DNA from: an uncultured Nitrospina sp. | GTDB lineage: Bacteria; Nitrospinota; Nitrospinia; Nitrospinales; VA-1 | Length of the DNA: 6,437 nucleotides | Assembly: GCA_950072225.1 (NCBI GenBank) | Contig: CATMOP010000116.1 | Location: 1-6,437 of the forward strand | Reading direction: 5' to 3' | Shown here: positions 1-5,008 of the stretch, piece by piece | Layout of the letters: the number at the start of each line of letters is the position of its first letter | How positions within the stretch are numbered: position 1 is the first letter of the stretch | Notes under the pieces: generated by a model | What the model saw: the letters and a program-made list of their open reading frames with translations, nothing else | Told to the model about the DNA's origin: nothing | Databases searched by the model: none | Made by a program: the position numbers and the translations under genes

Positions 1-327
1 CCTGCACTTAAGGATTTTTCCCAGCTCCCGGTTCTGGCGGGGCGAAAGTTCCTCGTCAAAGATGACCGTTTCGGGATTATGGTGCTCGACAGCCTGCTTG
101 ATCTCTTCCACTTTTCCGCTACCCACAAAAGTTTTAGGATTGATCTCTGTCAAGCGCTGGGTAAATGTGGCAACTGGACTATACTGAGCGGTGGTGGCGA
201 GCCCTTTCAGTTCCTCCAGTGAAATTCCAGCAGGAGGAGATGAAACGCCTGGCATACTAACCCCTACTAATATGGCTTTCGGTTTTAAAGGTCGGGTATT
301 TATGTGATTTGGTGATTTAGATTTCAT
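1..327 (-). CDS. hflX: GTPase HflX, N-terminal part (runs off left edge)
   Basis: Only the first 109 codons are in the window. HflX is a ribosome-associated GTPase of the Obg/TRAFAC group; in studied bacteria it binds the 50S subunit and splits stalled or stressed ribosomes. The visible part is the family's N-terminal domain: the opening strand KAILVGVSMPG (residues 17-27), then EELKGLATTAQY, the glycine-rich signature FVGSGKVEEIK and the stretch VIFDEELSPRQNREL near the cut. The G-domain (P-loop, NKxD) lies outside, so GTPase motifs cannot be checked. The start is ATG at 327-325; an in-frame TAA lies two codons upstream, so no longer start exists. No Shine-Dalgarno is visible before it, and a TATAAT lies only 11 bases upstream. 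The gene follows the cyclic-nucleotide-binding gene on the same strand after 111 bases and may be co-transcribed or have its own promoter. Confidence 0.93.
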   Translation of the reverse strand, partial: MKSKSPNHINTRPLKPKAILVGVSMPGVSSPPAGISLEELKGLATTAQYSPVATFTQRLTEINPKTFVGSGKVEEIKQAVEHHNPETVIFDEELSPRQNRELGKILKCR

Positions 328-338
328 GAGTTAAGCGG

Positions 339-344
339 ATTATA
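339..344 (-). promoter_or_regulatory. Candidate -10 element before hflX
   Basis: A perfect TATAAT, preceded by G and T (GTTATAAT), reads leftward just before the hflX ATG. A start point about seven bases downstream would leave an untranslated leader of only about five bases, matching the lack of a Shine-Dalgarno. No good -35 box is visible at the usual distance (CCCTGT at about 367-362), so this is a weak call. Confidence 0.3.
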
Positions 345-438
345 ACGTATATCGGGAAGTGACAGGGATGGATTTTATGGTTATGAAATGGGAGGAAAAT
401 CCGGGAAAAGGAAGATGCGTAGCCAGACTGGAGTGTTT

Positions 439-942
439 TCAGTCTTTTTGGATGCTGGCCTTTAATTTAATATATTTGCTATTCATATCATCCAATCTCT
501 GGACGAGGGTCAGAATCAACTGTGTTTGAAATTTCTTTTGAATCACCAGGTTAAATTTTTCTATAATTTCCGTGGTGATTTTCATGACCACAACTTGTGG
601 GGAGTTGGCAAGGGCGTTGGTATTTCTGGGACGATTGCTGATCAAAGAAACTTCGCCGAAAATCGACCCGGCTTTTAGTTCTGCGATGGTAATCTCTTCT
701 GGTTCCTGAAGAGAGATGTGTCCTTCCTGAACGGGGGCCAAAGTTGATTTAGTAATTCGAATGGATCCCGTCAGAACCACGAATAGGGCGGACCCACTTT
801 CCCCTTCTGCAATGATGGTTTCTCCTTCCTTGTATTTTTCAAAAATTCCAGAGGTGTTTACCAGCTTGGATTTTTCATCGTCTGAAAATTCCTGGAAAAA
901 GGGCAATCGTTCAATGAATTCCAGAATAGGATTTTTATCCAA
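439..942 (-). CDS. Small cyclic-nucleotide-binding-domain protein
   Basis: This 167-residue protein is a single cyclic-nucleotide-binding (cNMP/CAP_ED) domain with a short helical tail and no DNA-binding helix-turn-helix. The opening FIERLPFFQEFSDDE is the usual N-terminal helix of such domains. The beta-roll follows with the glycine signature EGESGSALFVVLTGSI (residues 46-61), and the phosphate-binding cassette is FGEVSLISNRPRN (95-107). The cassette glutamate (E97) and arginine (R106) that contact the ribose and phosphate in family members are present, so nucleotide binding is plausible. About twenty polar residues (65-85) are inserted in the beta-roll. The start is TTG at 942-940: an in-frame TAG lies three codons upstream, no ATG is near, and a Shine-Dalgarno sits at the right distance. 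It lies 76 bases after the coiled-coil/TPR gene on the same strand. It is probably a cytoplasmic sensor or partner domain; its ligand and target are unknown. Confidence 0.88.
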   Translation of the reverse strand: MDKNPILEFIERLPFFQEFSDDEKSKLVNTSGIFEKYKEGETIIAEGESGSALFVVLTGSIRITKSTLAPVQEGHISLQEPEEITIAELKAGSIFGEVSLISNRPRNTNALANSPQVVVMKITTEIIEKFNLVIQKKFQTQLILTLVQRLDDMNSKYIKLKASIQKD

Positions 943-948
943 ATCACA

Positions 949-953
949 CCTCT
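949..953 (-). promoter_or_regulatory. Shine-Dalgarno deciding a TTG start
   Basis: AGAGG followed by a six-base spacer and TTG. This supports the non-ATG start of the cyclic-nucleotide-binding gene, which has no other in-frame start before the TAG stop at its 5' side. Confidence 0.6.
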
Positions 954-1018
954 AGGTCAATAATATCAATGGAAACAACTGAAAAGGTCACAACCACTTA
1001 TAGAAAGTACATTATCCG

Positions 1019-2575
1019 TCATGCACCCTTTTTTCCAGATTTGTTTTCATATTTTGTGGTCAGCAAATCAATGAAGGACTGCGTTGCTTCCATTTGTCTT
1101 GAATTATGGTTCCTTTTGAAGATCTGGTGTGCCAATTTTGTGTACATGAGTGCGTTTCGTCCATCCTCCATTTCGTCATAAATTTTTCCGATTTTGAGGT
1201 GGGTTTCGGCATTTTTGCGATTGAAAGTCAGGGCCAGCTTATAGGCCTAGGCGGCTTGTTCGTAACTTCCCCAAAGCAGATCCCCGTTATCGGAGAGATC
1301 AAGTAGGTTCTGCCTTTCCTCAGTATCCGTTTGCGAATTCATGAAACGCTGGGCTTCCAGGTAGGCATCCCCCAGTTTTGCCAGTAAAGCCTCCGGGTTG
1401 CCGTTTGTATTTTTTAAATTGTTTTTCAAACTTGAAATATTTTTACTGAACCGGGAGAGTTTTGCTTGTGGAGATTCTTCGGAAGATTTGACAGGAGCAT
1501 CTGGCAAGGAAGCCACAACTAATTCGGCTTCATCTTCCACAGCTTTCTCTTGCTTCGGTTTTTTTTCAATCTCTTTTATCTTAATTGTTTTGCGGTCCAC
1601 GACCTCAGGTTTAGGTTTCTGGATTCGTTTGCGTTTGGGTCGGAGGGCCTTTTTCTTTGACAATTTTTTTCTAACCGAACCTCGTTTTAATTCGGCGAGC
1701 CTTTTATTTTTGGCTTTGTTCAGGGCGGCCAGAACATCCCGACGGGAGTTTTTAGAATCCCGTTTTTGACCTTTCTGCATTCTTTTCATGCTATCCCGGG
1801 TTTCTTTTATCCCAGCCTTAAGGTTCTGGGCGATAATTTTGGAATCTTGTTTGTAGTCCTGTTGGCTTATCTCGAAAGTGTTACTGGCTTCGAGCATCGC
1901 CGCATTTGATTTGGCCTGAGAATCAGCCATGATTACGATCTTTTTCTGTTGAAAAACCTTGAAGGCTGAACGGCTCGATTGCAGTACTGCATCCGAGTCC
2001 ACTTTGGCAGAGTCCATTTCTGCCCGTGCATCTACCAGAGAATCTTTAAGCGCTGCAGTTTCCTGTTTCCAGATTTCCTTTTGGTCATCAAGGACCTGTT
2101 TTATCTCTTTTGTCATTGCTTGGGCTTCTACGCGCATCTTTTCCAGTTCCCTCTGCATTTCTTCTTTGCCTTCGAGAAAATCATTTTTGGACTTTTCCAG
2201 TATCCCCAGAAGTTCTTTCTGAATGGCTTTGGTTTCCAGTTGCAGCCCCTACAGTTCGGCCCTCAATTTCAGGGCTTCTTCTTTCATCTCTCGCTTTATT
2301 TCTTCCATGATGCGTTGCATCTCCAGGCGAATTTGCTCCATTTCTTCTCGCAAGATTTCCTGTTCTAAAATCATTTCTTCACGTAGGATTTCCTGCTCTA
2401 CCAAAGAATCGTCAAGGAGGCTTTTGTCAAATTTTTCGGGCTTGAAATCCTGGGCCTGGACAGGGGTAAAGAGAAGAAAACCTTGCAAAAGCAGGATTCC
2501 GATGAAAAAGGTTCCAACTGCCACGCAGGGGACAGTCGAACGACCAGAGAGTCTTTTTAAAGCGGTGTTGTGCAT
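1019..2575 (-). CDS. Secreted coiled-coil/TPR protein with two in-frame TAG codons
   Basis: One continuous 519-codon frame ends in TGA at 1021-1019. It is crossed only by TAG at codon 109 (2251-2249) and codon 443 (1249-1247). Read through, it has four parts. A signal peptide has positive residues at K7, R8 and R12, a hydrophobic run at 18-36 and likely cleavage after VQA (41). A long charged coiled coil spans about 50-265 and holds two EQEILREEM units. A Lys/Arg-rich linker spans about 265-345. A C-terminal TPR-like region spans about 393-505. It is probably periplasmic or envelope-facing; no specific family was recognised. The pattern continues unbroken past both TAGs: the first lies in charged helix, the second at the variable spot of a TPR helix (YEQAA-x-AYKLAL). 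Read conventionally it would give a 108-residue secreted fragment, an internal ORF from 2158 and an orphan 75-residue tail. It is either a decoded-amber gene or a very recently disabled one. There is no strong Shine-Dalgarno at the ATG (2575). Confidence 0.75.
1247..1249 (-). other. In-frame TAG, codon 443 of the coiled-coil/TPR gene
   Basis: The context is GCC GCC TAG GCC TAT. Downstream the frame stays open for 75 more codons (to TGA at 1021-1019) and encodes a recognisable TPR segment beginning AYKLALTFNRKNAETHLKIG. Aligned to the TPR consensus G-x-Y-E-E-A-I-x-A-Y, the TAG falls at the x position, usually an exposed R, K, E or Q. Confidence 0.9.
2249..2251 (-). other. In-frame TAG, codon 109 of the coiled-coil/TPR gene
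   Basis: The context is GAA CTG TAG GGG CTG CAA. The charged helical pattern before it (KREMKEEALKLRAEL) continues directly after it (GLQLETKAIQKELLGILEK), in the same frame. One change from CAG, GAG or AAG would create it. Confidence 0.9.
2338..2403 (-). repeat. Two tandem 33-base units encoding an 11-residue coiled-coil repeat
   Basis: Units 2338-2370 and 2371-2403 match at 26 of 33 bases. Both encode EQEILREEM (residues 60-68 and 71-79 of the secreted protein), and the four base differences inside those nine codons are all silent (GAA/GAG, TTG/CTA with two changes, CGA/CGT). The 11-residue period is a hendecad, a spacing known from coiled coils. Confidence 0.75.
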
Positions 2576-2616
2576 TGCACCAGTGTAAAGTATTGAATTA
2601 TTTAGAGGTATCCTTA

Positions 2617-2622
2617 ATTATA
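2617..2622 (-). promoter_or_regulatory. Candidate extended -10 promoter of the coiled-coil/TPR gene
   Basis: TATAAT preceded by TGT, giving the extended -10 form TGnTATAAT. It lies 41 bases before the ATG at 2575. No convincing -35 is present (GTGCCC about 18 bases upstream). An extended -10 can work with a poor -35. The site would drive the leftward gene set. Confidence 0.45.
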
Positions 2623-2701
2623 ACAACTTATCGGTAAAATGGGCACGAATTTGACCCTGGCTCGCAGATTTCATGCAAAAATAACTAAAAAAATAAAATT
2701 A

Positions 2702-2729
2702 TTGCAGCAATTTATGCGGGAGGTATCAT
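2702..2729 (+). promoter_or_regulatory. Weak promoter candidate for the STAS-like operon
   Basis: TTGCAG (2702-2707) and TATCAT (2724-2729) are separated by 16 bases and would start transcription about 40 bases before the STAS-like gene. The -10 matches the consensus at five of six bases; the -35 is poor. A small palindrome, ATTGC-A-GCAAT (2701-2711), overlaps the -35 and could be an operator, but is short enough to be chance. Confidence 0.25.
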
Positions 2730-2776
2730 AAGGAGAACAGCAGGGCATTTTATAAATTTAAAGGAAAAGATGAGCG

Positions 2777-3133
2777 ATGAAGATCAGACTATCAGAACAT
2801 GTGGGAACTCACTGTGCGTCCATCGATGATGGGCAGAAGGTATATCATATGTTTGCTGCGGAATTTAAGAAAGGCAACCCGGTGGAATTGGATTTTCAGG
2901 AGGTGGAGTCAATATTGACGCCGTTTCTTCACAATTGCATCGGCAAGTTGCTGGATGAGTACCAAAAGGAAACTGTCATGGAACGATTGATTCTGTGCAA
3001 CCTTTCAGCGGAACATTTAAGGCGGGTGAACTTATATATTGACCGGAAAGATCAAGATCAACTTCAAAACGATTCCAGAAATTCCCTTATCGAATTATTT
3101 GAAGAGGATGAATTAGGTGACATTGGTCTCTGA
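2777..3133 (+). CDS. STAS-like domain protein (DUF4325 type)
   Basis: This 118-residue protein resembles the STAS-like DUF4325 family, small alpha/beta domains related to anti-sigma-factor antagonists. Family proteins often sit with signalling or phage-defence genes, and their partners are mostly unknown. The match rests on the central block: the strand NPVELDFQEVES (34-45), then the helix ILTPFLHNCIGKLLDEYQ (46-63), a strand MERLILCNLSAEHLRRV (68-84) and an acidic tail (IELFEEDELGDIGL). This is the order and spacing of a STAS core. The protein has no signal peptide or membrane segment and is probably cytoplasmic. An in-frame TGA two codons before the ATG at 2777 fixes the start; the AAGG at 2761 is rather far for a Shine-Dalgarno. 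It heads a rightward set: its last 17 bases overlap the micro-ORF that follows, and a TPR protein comes next, so a protein-protein signalling role is plausible. Confidence 0.8.
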   Translation: MKIRLSEHVGTHCASIDDGQKVYHMFAAEFKKGNPVELDFQEVESILTPFLHNCIGKLLDEYQKETVMERLILCNLSAEHLRRVNLYIDRKDQDQLQNDSRNSLIELFEEDELGDIGL

Positions 3134-3227
3134 CCTGGATGAAACGGATAAAAAAAGTGGAATTGAAAATATTTTTGCAAGCAAGGAAATTAAGGAGCGG
3201 ATAGCCCGGAGCGATAAGTGGGATTAA
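3117..3227 (+). CDS. 36-residue micro-ORF between the STAS-like and TPR genes
   Basis: A GTG-started ORF overlaps the end of the STAS-like gene by 17 bases and the start of the TPR gene by 10. AAGAGG at 3102-3107 lies nine bases before the GTG, and an in-frame TAG comes immediately before it. The product is soluble and charged, with no membrane segment. Its C-terminal half, NIFASKEIKERIAR, aligns with the N-terminus of the TPR protein, KFFESKEIKELKAR: nine of fourteen identical, and the DNA is similar too. It could be a real small protein sharing a docking motif, a translational-coupling leader for the TPR gene, or the leftover of a local duplication. The overlaps on both sides favour translation; whether the peptide has a function is unknown. 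Confidence 0.45.
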   Translation: MTLVSDLDETDKKSGIENIFASKEIKERIARSDKWD

Positions 3228-3257
3228 GAAAATTTTTTGAAAGCAAGGAAATTAAAG
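3166..3257 (+). repeat. Imperfect direct repeat spanning micro-ORF and TPR gene start
   Basis: The segment around 3166-3195 (ATTTTTGCAAGCAAGGAAAT and following bases) recurs around 3230-3257 as TTTTTTGAAAGCAAGGAAAT. The identical 13-base core GCAAGGAAATTAA starts at 3181 and again at 3243, so the offset is 62 bases, not a multiple of three. Each copy is read in the reading frame of its own gene. Confidence 0.7.
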
Positions 3258-3601
3258 AATTGAAAGCTAGGGTGGAATCCAGGCCCGGTGATCCGGCGGC
3301 CCATTTTAATCTGGGCGCAGAGTATGAAAAAGCGGGTAGGACTGAAGAGGCGGTTCGCGAATTTGAAGAAACTTTAAAGAGCAATGCAAATTCTGCAGAA
3401 GCGCATTTTAACCTGGCGGTCTTGTATGAAAGCATGAACAAGGGGGACAAAGCCATTTTACATATTCTCAAGGCCGGCAACCTTTTTGGTAGTAAAAATG
3501 ACCAAGTGAGCAAGGTGGAAGCCAGAGGGTTGTTAAGAAAGTACTACCGAAAATTTGATGTTAAACCGGAAGATTTTTCCCAAAGCGATTTGGATATATA
3601 A
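3218..3601 (+). CDS. Small TPR-repeat protein
   Basis: This 127-residue protein has two clear tetratricopeptide repeats. TPR1 is about residues 27-60 (AAHFNLGAEYEKAGRTEEAV then REFEETLKSN) and TPR2 about 61-94 (EAHFNLAVLYESMNKGDKAI). A basic helical segment (RGLLRKYYRKF) and an acidic end follow. TPRs are protein-binding scaffolds, so this is likely an adaptor; the ligand cannot be read from the sequence. There is no signal peptide, so it is probably cytoplasmic. The start is GTG at 3218 with GGAG six bases upstream (3208-3211). It lies inside the 3' end of the micro-ORF, suggesting translational coupling. Its N-terminal SKEIKE motif is repeated in that micro-ORF. Being third after a STAS-like gene, it may act in the same complex (inference). 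It converges with trmL, with 53 bases between the two stop codons and no convincing terminator hairpin. Confidence 0.88.
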   Translation: MGLRKFFESKEIKELKARVESRPGDPAAHFNLGAEYEKAGRTEEAVREFEETLKSNANSAEAHFNLAVLYESMNKGDKAILHILKAGNLFGSKNDQVSKVEARGLLRKYYRKFDVKPEDFSQSDLDI

Positions 3602-3654
3602 GTAGGCTATCTTGATGAAGCCCATCTTGCGTTGGGAGAAAAAAGTTTTGCGGC

Positions 3655-4119
3655 TTATACTCCCAATTGCCGGATGGCCTCATAAATGACTATGCTCACA
3701 GTATTGGCGATATTGATAGACCGCACCCGCTCATCATATTGGGGGATGCGATACGTCTGCCCCTTGTTTGACTGAATGAGATTCCGAGGGAGCCCCCGGG
3801 TTTCACTACCAAAAAACAGATAGGCACCCGGCTGGAATTTATGCTGGAAAAAATCTTTCTGTCCTTTGGTAGAGAAAAATACCTTTTGGGCGGATTGTGG
3901 AATTTTTTGTAGAAACATTTCAAGGTCGGGATGGGTTTTGACCTTTACGTGTTTCCAGTAATCCAGACCCGCGCGTTTAAGCTGGCTGTCGCTGATTTCG
4001 AATCCCAGCGGTTCTATAAGATGCAGGGTGCTTTGGGTTGCAAGGCACAACCTCCCAATCGTACCTGTATTCATGGGAATTTCTGGTTCCACTAAAACGA
4101 TATTTAACTCATGTGGCAT
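3655..4119 (-). CDS. trmL: tRNA (cytidine/uridine-34-2'-O)-methyltransferase TrmL
   Basis: TrmL uses S-adenosylmethionine to methylate the 2'-OH of the wobble nucleotide (position 34) of certain leucine tRNAs, acting as a dimer with the SPOUT trefoil-knot fold. All three family motifs are visible in 154 residues, close to the length of the E. coli enzyme. NTGTIGRLC is at 17-25, the knot loop LFFGSETRGLP at 101-111, and the C-terminal knot and SAM site RSINIANTVSIVIYEA at 133-148. The motif-1 Arg (R23), Glu106 and Arg108 are present. The start is ATG at 4119; no other start suits and no clear Shine-Dalgarno precedes it. It is transcribed alone on this strand, convergent with the STAS-like/TPR set and divergent from the CBS gene, with a candidate promoter in the 256-base gap. 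No truncation or missing residue is seen. Confidence 0.95.
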   Translation of the reverse strand: MPHELNIVLVEPEIPMNTGTIGRLCLATQSTLHLIEPLGFEISDSQLKRAGLDYWKHVKVKTHPDLEMFLQKIPQSAQKVFFSTKGQKDFFQHKFQPGAYLFFGSETRGLPRNLIQSNKGQTYRIPQYDERVRSINIANTVSIVIYEAIRQLGV

Positions 4120-4162
4120 GGTACTTTTTTGGGTTAGGGGATTTTCCTGTTAGATCGTAAAT

Positions 4163-4188
4163 TTTATAACAAAAACGAGATGAGTCAA
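4163..4188 (-). promoter_or_regulatory. Candidate trmL promoter
   Basis: An extended -10, TGTTATAAA (core 4168-4163), is preceded by TTGACT (4188-4183), which matches five of six bases of the -35 consensus. The spacer is only 14 bases, shorter than optimal, so the extended -10 may carry the activity. Transcription would begin about 37 bases before the trmL ATG. The rest of the 4120-4375 gap shows no ORF or RNA gene. Confidence 0.4.
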
Positions 4189-4327
4189 TAACTCCTTAAA
4201 ATTCTATAGGTTGTGTCGTGACGGGTCCATTTGTTTTCAGCTCCTATTTTTAGGATGTTTCAGCTGAATTAAAAAGGAAAAAAAGCGAATCCCCGACCTT
4301 CACCCAGCATCCAAGAATTACGGACGC

Positions 4328-4348
4328 AGATCAGGTTCTTCATGATCT
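4328..4348 (+). promoter_or_regulatory. Small inverted repeat in the CBS gene leader
   Basis: AGATCA and TGATCT form a perfect six-base stem with a nine-base loop. It ends 15 bases before the Shine-Dalgarno of the CBS gene. AGGTT (4334-4338) could instead pair with AACCT just downstream, which would exclude the first hairpin. No T-run follows, so it is not a terminator. It may be an operator or leader structure, or chance. Confidence 0.2.
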
Positions 4349-4363
4349 TGAAACCTTGAAAAG

Positions 4364-4369
4364 AAGGAG
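4364..4369 (+). promoter_or_regulatory. Strong Shine-Dalgarno of the CBS gene
   Basis: AAGGAG with a six-base spacer to the ATG at 4376 is the best ribosome-binding site in the window. It fixes the start of the CBS-domain protein. Confidence 0.75.
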
Positions 4370-4375
4370 AGGAAC

Positions 4376-4768
4376 ATGGATGAAATAGGCGATTATATGG
4401 TTTCCCCCATACTGAGCATAGACATGGAATCTACTGTTCAGGAGGCGGCCCAGTTTATGGTTGCACATAATATTGGATCCGTGCTGATAAAAGAGTTTGA
4501 AAAATATGTGGGTATTGTGACTGAAACGGACCTGACTCGCAAGGTACTTGGCAAAGGTTTGAATGCTGAATCCACGGGAATTTCGGAAATCATGACAAGC
4601 CCTATTCTTTCATTGGATTGTTATTTGCCAGTGGAGGAGGCGAACCGTTTTATGCATAAAAACAAGATTCGACATCTTGCGGTTACGGAGGAGGATAAAA
4701 TAATAGGCATTCTTTCTGTGAAAGACCTGGTTGCTTATTTCTCCAAAGATTTTCGTATGCAGGAATAA
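4376..4768 (+). CDS. Stand-alone two-CBS-domain protein
   Basis: The whole 130-residue protein is a tandem CBS (Bateman) module. CBS1 is about 6-57, with MVSPILSID then VGIVTETDLTRKVL; CBS2 is about 70-124, with IMTSPILSLD then IIGILSVKDLVAYF. Such modules bind adenosine ligands (AMP, ATP, SAM) in the cleft between the two motifs; the (T/S)xxD signatures that usually contact the ribose are present in both halves (T49-E-T-D52 and S114-V-K-D117). There is no attached enzyme or channel domain, so it probably works in trans as a cytoplasmic energy or redox sensor; its partner is unknown. It is followed after 11 bases by the CPXCG protein with no clear Shine-Dalgarno of its own, so the two are probably co-transcribed and perhaps translationally coupled. 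Confidence 0.93.
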   Translation: MDEIGDYMVSPILSIDMESTVQEAAQFMVAHNIGSVLIKEFEKYVGIVTETDLTRKVLGKGLNAESTGISEIMTSPILSLDCYLPVEEANRFMHKNKIRHLAVTEEDKIIGILSVKDLVAYFSKDFRMQE

Positions 4769-4779
4769 TCGATTCCAGT

Positions 4780-4962
4780 ATGGAGCAGTACGAGCAATTT
4801 TTTAACTGTCCCCATTGCGGCACGATCATTTCTGTCCTCTTGGATTTATCTATTCCGAACCAGGAATATACAGAAGATTGCGAAGTCTGTTGCCGTCCGA
4901 TAGAGATAAGATATGAAGTCGGAGTAGATGGCGAAATCGACTTTGAGGGCCGGCGGAGTTGA
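4780..4962 (+). CDS. CPXCG-motif cysteine-rich zinc-ribbon protein
   Basis: This 60-residue protein matches the small CPXCG-motif cysteine-rich family of unknown function. The first knuckle is CPHCG (10-14) and the second CEVCC (34-38), followed by RPIEIRYEV. The two CxxC pairs (C10/C13 and C34/C37) should bind one zinc as a zinc ribbon; C38 is an extra cysteine beside the second pair. The family is usually this short, so the gene looks complete. The ATG at 4780 comes 11 bases after the CBS gene stop; AGGA inside the end of the CBS gene is too far to be an ideal ribosome-binding site. It is cytoplasmic with no signal peptide. Zinc binding is well supported by the motif; any role with the CBS protein rests only on adjacency. 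Confidence 0.9.
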   Translation: MEQYEQFFNCPHCGTIISVLLDLSIPNQEYTEDCEVCCRPIEIRYEVGVDGEIDFEGRRS

Positions 4963-5008
4963 CAGGAAGGGTTTGTTTAGAGCAAGACCTTGTTGTGGCG
5001 AGGGCGAT

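Noticed and set aside
425..449. Hairpin AGACTG...CAGTCT followed by T-run at the end of the cyclic-nucleotide gene
   Set aside because: The T-run follows the stem only on the plus strand, where no gene ends; the genes here run leftward. Stem of six with an eight-base loop is also weak.
969..1306. Plus-strand ORFs opposite the end of the coiled-coil/TPR gene
   Set aside because: The minus strand here encodes the TPR-like tail in continuation with the gene upstream; the plus-strand peptides show no domain pattern.
1247..2158. A separate gene starting at the ATG at 2158
   Set aside because: It is in the same frame as the secreted fragment 2575-2249 and continues its coiled coil; the ATG is an internal Met with no Shine-Dalgarno or promoter preference over the full frame.
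2770..2829. Alternative ATG at 2770 with better-placed AAGGA
   Set aside because: It opens a different frame that stops after about nineteen codons; the STAS-like pattern is only in the frame of the ATG at 2777.
3602..3654. Bidirectional terminator between the TPR gene and trmL
   Set aside because: Only a four-base CCCA/TGGG stem was found, and no T-run follows it on either strand.
4235..4265. Repeated TTTCAGCT with a small TCCTA/TAGGA hairpin between
   Set aside because: Short, no T-run and not placed near a start or promoter; consistent with chance in an AT-rich gap.
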